Assembly: GCA_017472685.1 (NCBI GenBank)
Contig: JAFUOO010000012.1
Span: forward strand, 124,001 to 188,000
DNA from: Clostridia bacterium
GTDB lineage: Bacteria > Bacillota > Clostridia > UMGS1883
Direction: 5' to 3'
DNA: 64,000 nucleotides
Shown here: positions 17,340 through 26,790 of the stretch, one piece after another
Layout: every line of letters begins with the position of its first letter
Numbering within the stretch: position 1 is the first letter of the stretch
Translations under genes and position numbers: made by a program
The notes under the pieces: generated by a model
What the model was told of the DNA's origin: nothing
The model's input: the letters and a program-made list of their open reading frames with translations, nothing else
The model's database searches: none

Positions 17340-18359
17340 TTAATATAAAGATGTCTGCGAGTCGTCAACGGGAATGTTATAGTGCTCATATGCGGCACGT
17401 GTTGCAACCCTGCCTCGCGGTGTTCTGTTCAAAAAGCCAAGCTGAAGAAGGAAGGGCTCGTACATATCCTCAATGGTACGACTGTCCTCACCGATTGTTG
17501 CAGCTAAGGTGTCAAGCCCTACAGGTCCGCCGTTGAAGGAAAGTATGATTGAAGTCATCATTTTTTTGTCAACGGCATCCAGCCCAAGGTTATCTACCTC
17601 AAGCATATTGAGTGCTTCGTCGGCGCTCTTTGCGGAAATTGCCTTGTCACCCTTTACCTGTGCATAGTCACGCACTCTTTTTAAAAGCCTGTTTGCTATT
17701 CTTGGCGTACCTCGGGAACGTGAAGCAATTTCTGCCGCACCTTCATCCGATATTTCAAAGCCAAGGATTGAACTGTTTCTCTTTATAATTCTTGTTAAAT
17801 CAGCTGTCGAATAAAGCTCCAGGCGTTCTATTACACCGAAGCGGTCTCTCAAAGGAGCAGACAAAAGACCTGCTCTTGTTGTTGCACCAACCAAGGTAAA
17901 CGGTTGCAGGGAAAGCCTTACACTCTGTGCGCTGGGTCCCTTGCCTACAATAATATCAAGGGCAAAGTCCTCCATGGCAGAATAAAGTATTTCTTCAACT
18001 GTTTTTGATAAGCGGTGGATTTCGTCAATGAACAAAACATCCTGAGGTCCCAGATTTGTGAGTATTGCCGCCATATCCATTGGCTTTTCGATGGCGGGAC
18101 CGCTGGTCACCTTTATGTTAACGCCCATTTCATTGGCTATAATACCTGCAAGCGTTGTTTTTCCGAGCCCGGGAGGTCCGTACAAAAGAGTATGGTCAAG
18201 AGCCTCATGCCTTTCGCGGGCAGCTTTGATATAAATCTCAAGGTTGTTTTTGACTTTGTCCTGACCTATATAATCATCCATCGTTTTGGGACGTATGCCG
18301 GTGTCAATCTCGTCACCCTGTAGCATATGTGGCGATATCATTCTGTCATCAAATTCCAT
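17340..18359 (-). CDS. ruvB: Holliday junction branch migration helicase RuvB
   Basis: A 339-residue AAA+ ATPase that drives branch migration with RuvA. Walker A is [11 protein letters not shown] (about residues 61-71) and Walker B is VLFIDEIHR. The sensor region is [18 protein letters not shown] with the arginine finger segment, and the C-terminal winged helix carries [16 protein letters not shown] and the [17 protein letters not shown] end. Length and motifs are standard. It overlaps the ruvA stop by 11 bp and ends the ruvCAB operon. Confidence 0.98.
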   Translation of the reverse strand: MEFDDRMISPHMLQGDEIDTGIRPKTMDDYIGQDKVKNNLEIYIKAARERHEALDHTLLYGPPGLGKTTLAGIIANEMGVNIKVTSGPAIEKPMDMAAILTNLGPQDVLFIDEIHRLSKTVEEILYSAMEDFALDIIVGKGPSAQSVRLSLQPFTLVGATTRAGLLSAPLRDRFGVIERLELYSTADLTRIIKRNSSILGFEISDEGAAEIASRSRGTPRIANRLLKRVRDYAQVKGDKAISAKSADEALNMLEVDNLGLDAVDKKMMTSIILSFNGGPVGLDTLAATIGEDSRTIEDMYEPFLLQLGFLNRTPRGRVATRAAYEHYNIPVDDSQTSLY

Positions 18360-18954
18360 TTGAAAGCCTCCTTAACGCTTCGCGTATGATTTCCTCAGTG
18401 GAGAAATTTCCTTCCTTGGATATCTGCATAACTGTTTTCTGAGCTTCACTCGGCGATGAGCCAAGTGCAATGAGTGCATTAACCGCAGCAGAATCTGCCG
18501 ATGCACGGAATGTGGGTTGAGCTGACTGTGAGGGGGCTTCTATGGCATCCTCCGTTTCGACCTTGCCCTTTAATTCGAGCACTATACGCTGTGCCATCTT
18601 TGGACCTATGCCTTTTGCTTTGCCGATTGCTTTAGCGTCGGATGATATAATGGCAAGTGCAAGCTCACTTGGTGTAAGCGCCGACAAAAGTGCAACAGCT
18701 GCTTTGGGCCCCACACCTGAAACACTGATGAGCTTTTTGAAATACTTTATCGATTCCTTGTTTGAAAAACCGAAAAGGTCCATAACGTCTTCACGGACAT
18801 ATAGGTATGTATATACAAATACATCACCGCCTGCTTCCGGAAGCTTATTAATATCTATCGAAGGCATAATTACGTTAAAGCCTACGCCGTTAACCTCAAT
18901 TATGGCTCCGTTTTCATCGCTTGAAACAAGCTTGCCTTTAAGAAAAGCTATCAT
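18349..18954 (-). CDS. ruvA: Holliday junction binding protein RuvA
   Basis: A 201-residue protein that tetramerises on the four-way junction. It has the N-terminal OB fold ([20 protein letters not shown]), the acidic-pin region, two helix-hairpin-helix motifs ([17 protein letters not shown] and [15 protein letters not shown]), and a C-terminal domain (residues about 155-201) that contacts RuvB. It overlaps ruvC by 4 bp and ruvB by 11 bp. Confidence 0.97.
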   Translation of the reverse strand: MIAFLKGKLVSSDENGAIIEVNGVGFNVIMPSIDINKLPEAGGDVFVYTYLYVREDVMDLFGFSNKESIKYFKKLISVSGVGPKAAVALLSALTPSELALAIISSDAKAIGKAKGIGPKMAQRIVLELKGKVETEDAIEAPSQSAQPTFRASADSAAVNALIALGSSPSEAQKTVMQISKEGNFSTEEIIREALRRLSNGI

Positions 18955-19460
18955 AATCCTATCCCTCCGGTAAAACTTTTAATGCTGTTGAATCTTACGC
19001 TGTTGCCGTGACATATGGCGATTGCCAGAGCGTCGGCAGTATCATCAGGCTTGGGTACTTCCTTGAGACCCAAAAACGATTTTACCATCTGCTGCATCTG
19101 TTTTTTGTCTGCTCTGCCGTAGCCTGTAAGCGCCTGCTTGACCTGAAGCGGCGTGTATTCAAAAAATGGGATGCTGTGCTGTTTTGCCGCCAGAAGTATA
19201 ACACCTCTTGCCTGACCCACTGCAAAGGCTGTTTTTGCATTGTTATTGAAAAACAGCTCCTCTACCGCCATGGCATCGGGCTTATAGGTTTGTATAAGCT
19301 CCACTGTTTTATTATACACCAATTCGATTCGTTCCTCAAGAGGTGTGTGTGCTTTTGTAATAATAGAATCGTAATATATCGGCACGTACTTGTTACCTAC
19401 CTTGTCCACTATTCCCGTGCCTACTATTGCTATGCCCGGGTCTACGCCTAAAATTCTCAT
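18951..19460 (-). CDS. ruvC: Crossover junction endodeoxyribonuclease RuvC
   Basis: A 169-residue Holliday junction resolvase, RNase H-like fold. The acidic catalytic residues are in ILGVDPGIA (D7), AVEELFFN (E) and KPDDTADALAIAICH (two D). The start at 19460 is chosen because TGGAG lies seven bases upstream and the family begins MRILGVDPG; the ORF start at 19481 adds seven unconserved residues. It is the first gene of ruvC-ruvA-ruvB. Confidence 0.96.
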   Translation of the reverse strand: MRILGVDPGIAIVGTGIVDKVGNKYVPIYYDSIITKAHTPLEERIELVYNKTVELIQTYKPDAMAVEELFFNNNAKTAFAVGQARGVILLAAKQHSIPFFEYTPLQVKQALTGYGRADKKQMQQMVKSFLGLKEVPKPDDTADALAIAICHGNSVRFNSIKSFTGGIGL

Positions 19461-19489
19461 AAAAATACTCCATTTTTTCAAAAAAAGTG

Positions 19490-19518
19490 TTGATTAATTA
19501 TGCAAACTGATTTATAAT
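19490..19518 (+). promoter_or_regulatory. Sigma-A promoter of argG
   Basis: TTGATT (19490-19495), a 17-base spacer, and a perfect TATAAT (19513-19518). It is followed by a palindrome that may be an arginine-repressor site, then the argG SD AGGAGG. Confidence 0.75.
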
Positions 19519-19528
19519 ATACGGAAGA

Positions 19529-19545
19529 TATGTATAATTTACATA
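19529..19545 (+). promoter_or_regulatory. Candidate ArgR operator (palindrome) upstream of argG
   Basis: TATGTA-TAATT-TACATA, a perfect 6-bp inverted repeat with an AT-rich centre, lies about 11 bases after the -10 box, at the expected transcript start. It resembles the TGAAT-N-ATTCA logic of ARG boxes without matching it exactly. Binding by ArgR is an inference from position and the arginine pathway. Confidence 0.4.
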
Positions 19546-19585
19546 GTTTCTTAATTATTTTATCATATTTAGGAGGAATTGCAAT

Positions 19586-20803
19586 ATGTCAAAAGAAAAA
19601 ATTGTTCTTGCTTATTCCGGTGGCCTCGACACATCTATCATAATTGCCTGGCTCCGCGAAAACTACGACTGCGAAGTTATCGCAGTGTGTGGTGATGTAG
19701 GTCAGGGTAAGGAAACAGACGGCTTGGAGGAAAGAGCTAAAAAGTCCGGTGCTTCCAAGTGCTACATCGAAGACCTCCGTGAAGAATATGTAAGAGATTT
19801 CATATTCCCCACAGTTAAGGCAGGCGCAGTATACGAAGGCAAATACCTTCTCGGTACAAGCCATGCACGTCCCGTTATCGCTAAGAGACTTGTTGAAATT
19901 GCTTTAGCAGAAGGCGCTACAGCAATTTGCCATGGTGCTACAGGTAAGGGTAACGACCAGGTGCGTTTTGAGCTTACAATCAAGGCTCTTGCTCCCCACC
20001 TGAGAATTATCGCTCCCTGGAGAATCTGGGATATTAAGAGCCGTGAAGATGCTGTTGACTACGCAGAAGCACACGGTATCGAAATTCCCGTTACAAAGAA
20101 AGACCTTTATTCCCGCGACAGAAACATCTGGCACATCAGCCACGAAGGTATGGACCTTGAGGATCCCGCAAACGAGCCTATGTTTGATACACTCCTCAAG
20201 CTTGGCGTATCTCCCGAAAAGGCTCCCGATGAGCCCACATATGTTACTGTATCCTACGAAAAGGGTGTTCCCGTTGCTCTTGACGGCGTAAAGATGGGTC
20301 CCGTTGAAATTGTTGAAAAGCTCAACGCTATCGGCGGTGCTAACGGCATCGGCATTGTTGACATCTGTGAAGACAGACTTGTTGGTATGAAGTCCCGTGG
20401 TGTTTACGAAACTCCCGGCGGTACAATTCTGCAGTACACACATGACGAGCTTGAATATCTCTGCCTTGACCGCGACACACAGGCGTTCAAGAGACAGGCT
20501 GCTATCAAGTTCTCCGAGCTTGTATATGACGGTAAGTGGTTTACTCCTCTTCGTCAGGCGCTTTCTGCTTTCGTTGACAGCACACAGGAAACCGTTACAG
20601 GTGAAGTAAGAGTTAAGCTTTACAAGGGTAACATTTCTTCTGCAGGCGCTAAGAGTAAGTATTCTCTCTACAATGAGCAGATTGCTTCCTTTGGCGACAG
20701 TAAGGAGCTTTACAACCACAAGGATGCTGAAGGCTTCATCAACCTCTTCGGTCTTCCCTTAAAGGTAAGAGCTATGATGCTTCAGGAAAACGGCGAACTT
20801 TAA
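19586..20803 (+). CDS. argG: Argininosuccinate synthase
   Basis: A 405-residue cytoplasmic enzyme that joins citrulline and aspartate using ATP. The PP-loop [15 protein letters not shown] is at residues 9-23. The family segments [35 protein letters not shown] and [14 protein letters not shown] are all present. The SD AGGAGG lies eight bases before the ATG. Codon use is strongly biased, as in highly expressed genes. It forms an arginine operon with argH. Confidence 0.98.
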   Translation: MSKEKIVLAYSGGLDTSIIIAWLRENYDCEVIAVCGDVGQGKETDGLEERAKKSGASKCYIEDLREEYVRDFIFPTVKAGAVYEGKYLLGTSHARPVIAKRLVEIALAEGATAICHGATGKGNDQVRFELTIKALAPHLRIIAPWRIWDIKSREDAVDYAEAHGIEIPVTKKDLYSRDRNIWHISHEGMDLEDPANEPMFDTLLKLGVSPEKAPDEPTYVTVSYEKGVPVALDGVKMGPVEIVEKLNAIGGANGIGIVDICEDRLVGMKSRGVYETPGGTILQYTHDELEYLCLDRDTQAFKRQAAIKFSELVYDGKWFTPLRQALSAFVDSTQETVTGEVRVKLYKGNISSAGAKSKYSLYNEQIASFGDSKELYNHKDAEGFINLFGLPLKVRAMMLQENGEL

Positions 20804-20813
20804 TCAAAAAAAC

Positions 20814-20840
20814 AATAGGGCGGATTAATTCCGCCCTATA
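20814..20840 (+). terminator. Hairpin between argG and argH
   Basis: TAGGGCGGA (20816-20824) pairs with TCCGCCCTA (20830-20838) around a 5-base loop, followed by only a weak TATATTATT tail. It lies in the 59-bp gap between the two genes. It may be a partial terminator or an mRNA-stabilising element; argH has no obvious promoter of its own. Confidence 0.55.
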
Positions 20841-20862
20841 TTATTAACAATGAGGTGAAAAC

Positions 20863-22245
20863 ATGAAACTCTGGGGCGGCAGATTTGAAAAAGCAACAGA
20901 TAAAAAGGTTGACGATTTTAACTCTTCCATAAGATTTGACCAAAGAATGTACCGTCAGGACATTACAGGCAGTATTGCTCATGCCCGTATGCTTGGCAAG
21001 CAGGGAATTATCTCCTTGGAAGACAGTCAGCTTATCATAAAAACACTATCTGAAATTTTAAGCGACATCGAAGACGGAAAAGTTGAGTTTGAAATAGACG
21101 CTGAAGATATTCACATGAATGTTGAAAAAATACTTATTGAGCGTATCGGCGACACAGGCAAAAGATTGCATACAGGCAGAAGTCGCAACGACCAGGTTGC
21201 TCTCGATATAAGAATGTATGTAAAGGACGAAATTGTTGAAATAAAGGCTATGCTTACAGAGCTTATTGAAACACTCCTCAATCTTGCAGAAGAACATACA
21301 AAAACAATTATGCCCGGTTATACACATTTGCAGAAGGCACAGCCTATTACCTTTGCTCACCATGTGATGGCATATACAAATATGATTCTTCGCGACCTTG
21401 ACCGTCTTAATGACACATACAGAAGGGTAAACGTTATGCCCTTGGGAAGCGGCGCACTGGCAGGTACTACTCACCCGCTTGACCGTGAAGCGGTTGCCGA
21501 GGAATTGGGCTTTGCAGCTGTTACAACAAACTCCCTCGACGGTGTATCTGACAGAGATTTTGCCATCGAACTAACAAGCAATTTATCACTTATTATGATG
21601 CACCTTTCCCGTTTTTCCGAGGAGCTTATCCTTTGGAGCAGTAACGAATTCCGTTTTGTCACTATGGACGACGGCTACAGCACAGGCTCATCAATTATGC
21701 CTCAGAAGAAAAACCCCGATGTCGCAGAGCTTATCCGCGGTAAGACAGGCAGGGTCTATGGCTCTTTAATGGCACTTCTCACTGTTATGAAGGGTATTCC
21801 GCTTGCGTACAACAAGGATATGCAGGAGGACAAGGAAAACCTGTTTGACGCAATTGATACAGTTAAGCTTTGCACTCCCGTATTCAACGGCATGGTTAAG
21901 ACAATGAAGGTCAACAAGGAAATTATGCTCCGGGGTGCTAAAGGCGGTTTTGCAAACGCTACCGATGTTGCTGATTACCTGGTAAAGAAAGGCGTTCCTT
22001 TCCGTGAAGCACACGCAATTGTTGGCAGAATGGTGCTTTCTGCTGAGAAAGCAGGCAAAGCCTTAGATGACCTTACAATTGCCGAAATGAAGGAATGCAG
22101 TGAATTTATCGAAAATGACATTTATGATGCAATCAGCATGACTACATGCGTTGAAGGCAGAAGCCTTATAGGCGGTCCTGCAGAGAGCGCAGTTCTCAAG
22201 TCAGTTGAAATTGCAAAGAAGTTATTAAATGAATATAACAGATAA
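20863..22245 (+). CDS. argH: Argininosuccinate lyase
   Basis: A 460-residue enzyme splitting argininosuccinate to arginine and fumarate. It begins [20 protein letters not shown], and carries [31 protein letters not shown] and the fumarase-superfamily signature [12 protein letters not shown] with its flexible catalytic loop serine. Length is typical. The SD TGAGGTGA is seven bases before the ATG. Confidence 0.98.
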   Translation: MKLWGGRFEKATDKKVDDFNSSIRFDQRMYRQDITGSIAHARMLGKQGIISLEDSQLIIKTLSEILSDIEDGKVEFEIDAEDIHMNVEKILIERIGDTGKRLHTGRSRNDQVALDIRMYVKDEIVEIKAMLTELIETLLNLAEEHTKTIMPGYTHLQKAQPITFAHHVMAYTNMILRDLDRLNDTYRRVNVMPLGSGALAGTTHPLDREAVAEELGFAAVTTNSLDGVSDRDFAIELTSNLSLIMMHLSRFSEELILWSSNEFRFVTMDDGYSTGSSIMPQKKNPDVAELIRGKTGRVYGSLMALLTVMKGIPLAYNKDMQEDKENLFDAIDTVKLCTPVFNGMVKTMKVNKEIMLRGAKGGFANATDVADYLVKKGVPFREAHAIVGRMVLSAEKAGKALDDLTIAEMKECSEFIENDIYDAISMTTCVEGRSLIGGPAESAVLKSVEIAKKLLNEYNR

Positions 22246-22246
22246 C

Positions 22247-22277
22247 AATAAAAGCCGTGAATCTCACGGCTTTTATT
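22247..22277. terminator. Bidirectional terminator between argH and the facing gene
   Basis: A 14-bp perfect stem (22247-22260 and 22264-22277) with a three-base loop and a T-rich tail on either strand. The minus-strand gene's stop codon (22273-22275) lies inside the right arm. Confidence 0.88.
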
Positions 22278-23286
22278 TTATATACCTCACTGCAGCAGGC
22301 TTTTTAGAATATTTTGTTGTTACAGGCAAAGAAAGCGCGCTTATGACCGCCTCAATAAAGCTTTCAGCAGTGTTACAATCGGTATTCTCCCCTAATGCAA
22401 CATCAACAGCCTTTCTGAGATGCACTGCTTCTTTTTGCATGTTGAATTCGTTCTTTAAAAGGTCACATAACGAAGCTATATAAGAATAGAGTGACGGAAC
22501 ATATTCTCCGCAGGCAGAATTCGACTGCACGGAATGCATAGCATATATCGTTTTTTCGCTGTTATAACATTTATAGCACGCAAATTTATCCTTCATCAAA
22601 TATTCGGCTATGCCTTGTATTGTGTCAGAAAAAGTTCTTGATACGAAAACCGTATCAAAATCAGATGGAGCAACGAGAAGGTTGTTGCAAAGCTCTCTTG
22701 GAGAAAACTCAACAAATTGAAAATTACTGAGCGGAAGAACGAACTGTTTGAAAAAGCGACTGAAATAACCGGCGCAATATTCATTGTCAAAATCCTTTAC
22801 AAATGCCAGGCGTCTGCGGCGTGTTTCGCATTTTCTGGAAACCTCTTTGACAATATTTGATATTGTGAAGGTTGAACAAACCTTGGTTTCGGTGCAGCCT
22901 TGAAGTGTATTGCTTCCGTCGCGCATTTTGAAACCGCCGTCAAAATATGACGCAATACACAAATCAAATTCTGCATATTTGTCAAAGCCTGAAATATACG
23001 TATATTCAATATTTGCAGAAAGAGCATAGGCAATATCACTGCTTGTGTATTCAACGGGATTGTGCCGGGATTCAAAGTCCGAAACAAAAATGCAGTCACA
23101 TTCCTTCATTCTGTCCATAACCTTATCGGACAGTGCAGCCCCGTGTGCAATATAATCACCGCATTCAAGTATTTCGTAGTGTATTGAAGAGCGGAAGCGC
23201 CTGTTGAGAGCTTTTATCAGCTTTATGATGTACCCTGTTGCAACAGAGCCTTCACCGAAGCCCTGTATAATACCGATTAAGGGCAT
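22273..23286 (-). CDS. Degenerate isopropylmalate/isocitrate dehydrogenase-like protein
   Basis: A 337-residue protein with no direct family match known to me. Segments align in order with the beta-decarboxylating dehydrogenase fold: PLIGIIQGFGEG for the IPGDGIG start, ALSDKVMDRMKECDCIFVS for the LPxxTLExxxxxDAVLLG segment, an ETRRRR helix, FDTVFVSRTFSDTIQGIAEYL (210-230) for FDVIVTxNLFGDILSDxxxxL, and an H251 segment followed by VPSLYSYIASLCDLL. The second metal aspartate of the GDxxSD motif is glycine here, and the VDK motif reads VKD, so catalysis as a standard dehydrogenase is unlikely. The start at 23286 (TAATG overlap with the ABC-F stop) uses the Glu-codon run GAGGAGGAAGAGG as SD. Confidence 0.65.
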   Translation of the reverse strand: MPLIGIIQGFGEGSVATGYIIKLIKALNRRFRSSIHYEILECGDYIAHGAALSDKVMDRMKECDCIFVSDFESRHNPVEYTSSDIAYALSANIEYTYISGFDKYAEFDLCIASYFDGGFKMRDGSNTLQGCTETKVCSTFTISNIVKEVSRKCETRRRRLAFVKDFDNEYCAGYFSRFFKQFVLPLSNFQFVEFSPRELCNNLLVAPSDFDTVFVSRTFSDTIQGIAEYLMKDKFACYKCYNSEKTIYAMHSVQSNSACGEYVPSLYSYIASLCDLLKNEFNMQKEAVHLRKAVDVALGENTDCNTAESFIEAVISALSLPVTTKYSKKPAAVRYIK

Positions 23287-25184
23287 TATTCCTCTTCCTC
23301 CTCGCAAAGCTGCTCCCATTCTTCCATATATGAAAAGAGATTTTCATTCAAGGAATCAAGGGTAGAATTCAGCTCCATGAGCTTCTGATAATCAAAGCCA
23401 CAGTTGTTTATTTCTTCAGAAACAGCATTAATTTTTTCTTCCGTTTCACTTATGAGAGTTTCGAGCTTTGAAATGCGGCTTGCGCGCATTCTCTTTGCTC
23501 TCTCTCTTTCCTTCTGCATTTTGTAATCATTTATTTTTTCTGCTTTGGGCTGGGAAATTTCCTTAACAGGCTTTTCAACGTTATCCTTAAGTGCAAGGTA
23601 TTCATCATAAGAGCAACGGTATTCCCGGATTGTATCGTCTTCAAACACAAACAGCTTGTCTGCAAGCTTATTTATAAGGTATCTGTCGTGGCTTATTATA
23701 AAAACTGTTCCGCCAAAGTCAGCTATAGCATCCTCTAAAGCCTCTCTTGATGCCAGGTCGAGATGGTTTGTAGGCTCGTCAAGCAAAATGAAATTTGAGC
23801 CTCTGAGCATAAGGCACAAAAGGGCTATCCTTGCCTTTTCACCACCGGAAAGACAGTCTGTTTCCTTGAAAACATCGTCATCCTTGAACAAAAATGCCGC
23901 AAGTGCATTTCTCACCTGTGTCTGTGTCATTTTCGGAAATCTGTCCCATACCTCATCAAGAACGGTTTTTCCCGAGGATATGTCGCATCGCGTCTGGTCG
24001 AAATAACTGCATTCAATGTTGCTGCCGAACTTTACGTTTCCTGCATCAGCAACCTCATCGCCTTTAATTATTCTGTAAAAGGTGGTTTTACCGCAGCCGT
24101 TAGGTCCCAATACAAACACACATTCATTTTTCTTTATGAGAAGGTTTGCATCCTCGAAAAGCTTTTTGTCGCCATAACTCTTTTTAAGAGATGTAACCAT
24201 CATAACATCATTGCCGCCTTCGAGGGTGGTTGTGAACTTAAAGCGTACTCTTTCGGTGTTTGTACGAGGCTTTTCAAAGTCCTTTTCCAGCCTGTCAATA
24301 ACCTTTTGCTTGCTTTCGGCTGTTTTAATATTCTTTTCTCTGTTCCAACGGCGTTGTTGCTCAATCATTCCCTCAATACGATTAATTTCCTTCATGGTAT
24401 TGTCGTATTTCTTTACGGCGGCATCATATGCCGCTTTTTTCTTTTGAGCAAACACCGTATAGTTACCGTCGTACTGTGTGAGCTTTTCACATTCAAGTTC
24501 AAAGGTCCTGTTTGTTACCTTGTCAAGAAAATATCTGTCATGACTTATTACAATAAATGAGCGATTATATTCCTTAAGGAAATTTTCCAGAAACACAATA
24601 GACTCTATGTCAAGATGGTTTGTAGGCTCGTCAAGCAACAGCAAATTTGCATCAGAAAGCAGAACACGAGCCAATGAAAGACGTGTTCTCTGTCCGCCCG
24701 AAAGCTCACTGAGCTTATTTGTCAGTTCCTTTTCGGAAAAACCGAGCCCTAAAAGCATGGAGCGGCACTTTGATTTATACACAAGCCCGCCTTTGTCAAT
24801 GTATTCGTTGTTTAATCTCTCCTGAGCGTTTATGAGAGCTTCGGTTTCGCCCTCGTCGTTTTCAATTTCAACACGTATCTCCTCAAGCTTTGTCTCTAAT
24901 GCTTCAAGATGTGAAAACACACCAAGAACATATGTGTAAGCATCTGTTATATTGTCCTCCGGTGGTGTCTGCTCCATGTAGCCGATTTTTAAAAGACTGT
25001 TTTTGTTGAGGCTTCCGCTGTAGCCTTCTTCGTCGCATAACACGCGAAAAAGAGTGGTTTTGCCCACTCCGTTTGCGCCTATAAGACCAATTTTTGATTT
25101 TTCATCTATGTTGAAAGAGACATTTTTGAATAAGTCCCTCTCGCCAAAGGATTTGCCTAAATTAATTGCCGTAAGTAAATTCAT
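23286..25184 (-). CDS. ABC-F family ATP-binding protein
   Basis: A 632-residue soluble protein with two ABC ATPase domains and no membrane segment. Walker A sites are GANGVGKTTL (about residue 36) and GPNGCGKTTF (about 358). Signatures are LSGGQRTRLSLAR and LSGGEKARIALL, and both Walker B motifs read LLLDEPTNHLD or ILLDEPTNHLD. The interdomain linker (about 245-320, RRWNREKNIKTAESKQ) is the P-site interaction motif, and a charged coiled coil ends the protein. ABC-F proteins act on the ribosome; this one looks like the YdiF/Uup housekeeping type, though antibiotic protection cannot be excluded. It lies 10 bp after a HAD phosphatase. Confidence 0.93.
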   Translation of the reverse strand: MNLLTAINLGKSFGERDLFKNVSFNIDEKSKIGLIGANGVGKTTLFRVLCDEEGYSGSLNKNSLLKIGYMEQTPPEDNITDAYTYVLGVFSHLEALETKLEEIRVEIENDEGETEALINAQERLNNEYIDKGGLVYKSKCRSMLLGLGFSEKELTNKLSELSGGQRTRLSLARVLLSDANLLLLDEPTNHLDIESIVFLENFLKEYNRSFIVISHDRYFLDKVTNRTFELECEKLTQYDGNYTVFAQKKKAAYDAAVKKYDNTMKEINRIEGMIEQQRRWNREKNIKTAESKQKVIDRLEKDFEKPRTNTERVRFKFTTTLEGGNDVMMVTSLKKSYGDKKLFEDANLLIKKNECVFVLGPNGCGKTTFYRIIKGDEVADAGNVKFGSNIECSYFDQTRCDISSGKTVLDEVWDRFPKMTQTQVRNALAAFLFKDDDVFKETDCLSGGEKARIALLCLMLRGSNFILLDEPTNHLDLASREALEDAIADFGGTVFIISHDRYLINKLADKLFVFEDDTIREYRCSYDEYLALKDNVEKPVKEISQPKAEKINDYKMQKERERAKRMRASRISKLETLISETEEKINAVSEEINNCGFDYQKLMELNSTLDSLNENLFSYMEEWEQLCEEEEE

Positions 25185-25194
25185 AATATCAATC

Positions 25195-25848
25195 CTATAA
25201 TGTTGAGAAAAATTCTGCCATTTCCTTTGTTGTTTTTACCGTATATTCGGGGTTTTCCTTCAATGCAGCCTCATAAGTCCCGAAGCCGTAATCAACCCAT
25301 AAGCACGGAATATTGTTGCAATGGGCACCGTAAATGTCAAATTCGGTATCGCCAACCATGAGGGTTTTCTTGCCTCTGATTTCTTCTTTCTGAAGAACAT
25401 GCTGCACAATATCGTTCTTCTTTATAAGCTTACCATCAAGCGTAGCACCCTGAATAACATCGAAAAGGTCGAAAACGCCTGCTTTTTTTAAAATGTAAAT
25501 TGCCATAACCTCAGGCTTGCTTGTTGCTATTCCAACCTTTATACCCTTTGATTTAAGAATTTGAATTGCATCAGTAAGACCATCGTAAATATAGAATTTG
25601 TCAATGGCTTTAATGTGATAGTGTTCACGGAACTGCAGTACCATTTCCTTTGCCTTCTGCCTTGTTACATTGCAGTATTTCACAAAGCTGTCATCCAGCG
25701 GAGGCCCTATGAAACAATCCATTTCTTCGCTTGTCATTGTCGGCATATTGTTAAGCTCAAATGTATGTCGAAGCCCCTCTTTTATACCCGGAGAGGTGTC
25801 GGCTACAGTGCCGTCAAAATCAAATAGTACAACATCGTATAACGCCAT
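25195..25848 (-). CDS. HAD-family phosphatase (subfamily IA)
   Basis: A 217-residue cytoplasmic hydrolase. Motif I is DFDGTVADTS (nucleophile D10, acid D12), motif II is IATSKP, motif III is the conserved K (GKLIKKND), and motif IV is MVGDTEFDIYGA. A four-helix C1 cap lies between residues about 15 and 90. It resembles phosphoglycolate phosphatase, PpaX-like pyrophosphatase and 5'-nucleotidase members; the substrate cannot be fixed. It lies 12 bp after the GerMN gene and 10 bp before the ABC-F gene. Confidence 0.9.
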   Translation of the reverse strand: MALYDVVLFDFDGTVADTSPGIKEGLRHTFELNNMPTMTSEEMDCFIGPPLDDSFVKYCNVTRQKAKEMVLQFREHYHIKAIDKFYIYDGLTDAIQILKSKGIKVGIATSKPEVMAIYILKKAGVFDLFDVIQGATLDGKLIKKNDIVQHVLQKEEIRGKKTLMVGDTEFDIYGAHCNNIPCLWVDYGFGTYEAALKENPEYTVKTTKEMAEFFSTL

Positions 25849-25860
25849 GTCTGTCCTCCA

Positions 25861-26778
25861 TTACTTTACAACAATATCCATGTTCGGATAAATGGGCTCA
25901 TCAAACACGAAATTGCCGAATTCCGCGCCCTTCTCGCCTTCGATAAGAATCTGTACACTCTGTACACTTTCCAGGCTGCAAAGAGAATTTACAACTGAAT
26001 ATACAGTAAGCATGCCTGAGCCACCCGCGAACTTTGAAACGAAGTCCTCGGATAAGTTTACATAGCAAACAGAATCCTTTGTTTCCACATTAAGAACTTT
26101 TACGCCCGCAGGTAAAACAGAGCTCAGCTCATGTGAGGACGGTCCTTTAAGCAGTTCTGTCATAATTGTTTTTTCGATTGAAATTGTATTCTGAGTTTTA
26201 ACGTTTCGTGTTTCAGCTTTAAGATTAATGCCGTTACTTGTTGCAAAGTACATTGTTATGGTTGTAGTCACATCGTCGACAACATCAACACCGAGCACAA
26301 TATCCTTCTTACTGAGAACACCCACCTCGTTGCCGGTAGTATTTGATATGAGCGGCATTCCTTTAACGGTAATAGAAACCTTTGAAATGCCGGGTATATC
26401 GCAAAGCGTTCTCACAACGCTGAAACGTGCAAGAAGCTCATCTATCCCGGTATACGTGGCAAAATCCTCCGAAAAGTCAACATTTGCTACAGAATCCTTT
26501 ACGGTGAGACTCAAAAGATTTGTGTTTTCGGGAAGAGTTTTAACAAAGTCAGAGTCGTCGGGACCTGAAATCAGATGGCTTAAGGCAAAGTTTGCCATAT
26601 CAACGGTATTTTGTGAGCCCGAGTATTTGATTTCATTTACCGAAAGCTCGTTTGTTTCGGCACTCTTAAAATAAATATTTATGGATTTTGTTTCTGTTGA
26701 ATTAAAGCATGCCGTGCACATAAAACATAAAGCAAGTGCAAGCATAATTGAAATTAACTTTTTCATATAAATACGCAT
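25861..26778 (-). CDS. Lipoprotein with two GerMN domains
   Basis: A 305-residue lipoprotein. The signal KKLISIMLALALCFMCTAC ends in a lipobox cysteine near residue 24. Two GerMN (sporulation/spore germination) domains follow, about residues 35-150 and 165-290. Both contain the repeated core, visible as VANVDFSEDFATYTG in the first and VCYVNLSEDFVSKFAGG in the second, followed by VVRTLCDIPGISKVSITV and VVNSLCSLESVQSVQILI. It follows a histidine kinase by 12 bp. In Actinobacteria the GerMN lipoprotein LpqB sits after mtrA-mtrB and modulates the kinase, so the same order here suggests an accessory sensor role. AGGA lies six bases before the ATG. Confidence 0.87.
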   Translation of the reverse strand: MRIYMKKLISIMLALALCFMCTACFNSTETKSINIYFKSAETNELSVNEIKYSGSQNTVDMANFALSHLISGPDDSDFVKTLPENTNLLSLTVKDSVANVDFSEDFATYTGIDELLARFSVVRTLCDIPGISKVSITVKGMPLISNTTGNEVGVLSKKDIVLGVDVVDDVTTTITMYFATSNGINLKAETRNVKTQNTISIEKTIMTELLKGPSSHELSSVLPAGVKVLNVETKDSVCYVNLSEDFVSKFAGGSGMLTVYSVVNSLCSLESVQSVQILIEGEKGAEFGNFVFDEPIYPNMDIVVK

Positions 26779-26790
26779 AGCCTTTCCTGG

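Noticed and set aside
19904..20719. 271-codon minus-strand ORF antisense to argG
   Set aside because: Same codon-bias artefact; argG is unambiguous on the plus strand.
23286..25184. Antibiotic-resistance ABC-F (Vga/Lsa/OptrA type)
   Set aside because: The linker and C-terminal coiled coil look like housekeeping YdiF/Uup proteins, and there is no leader-peptide attenuator upstream.
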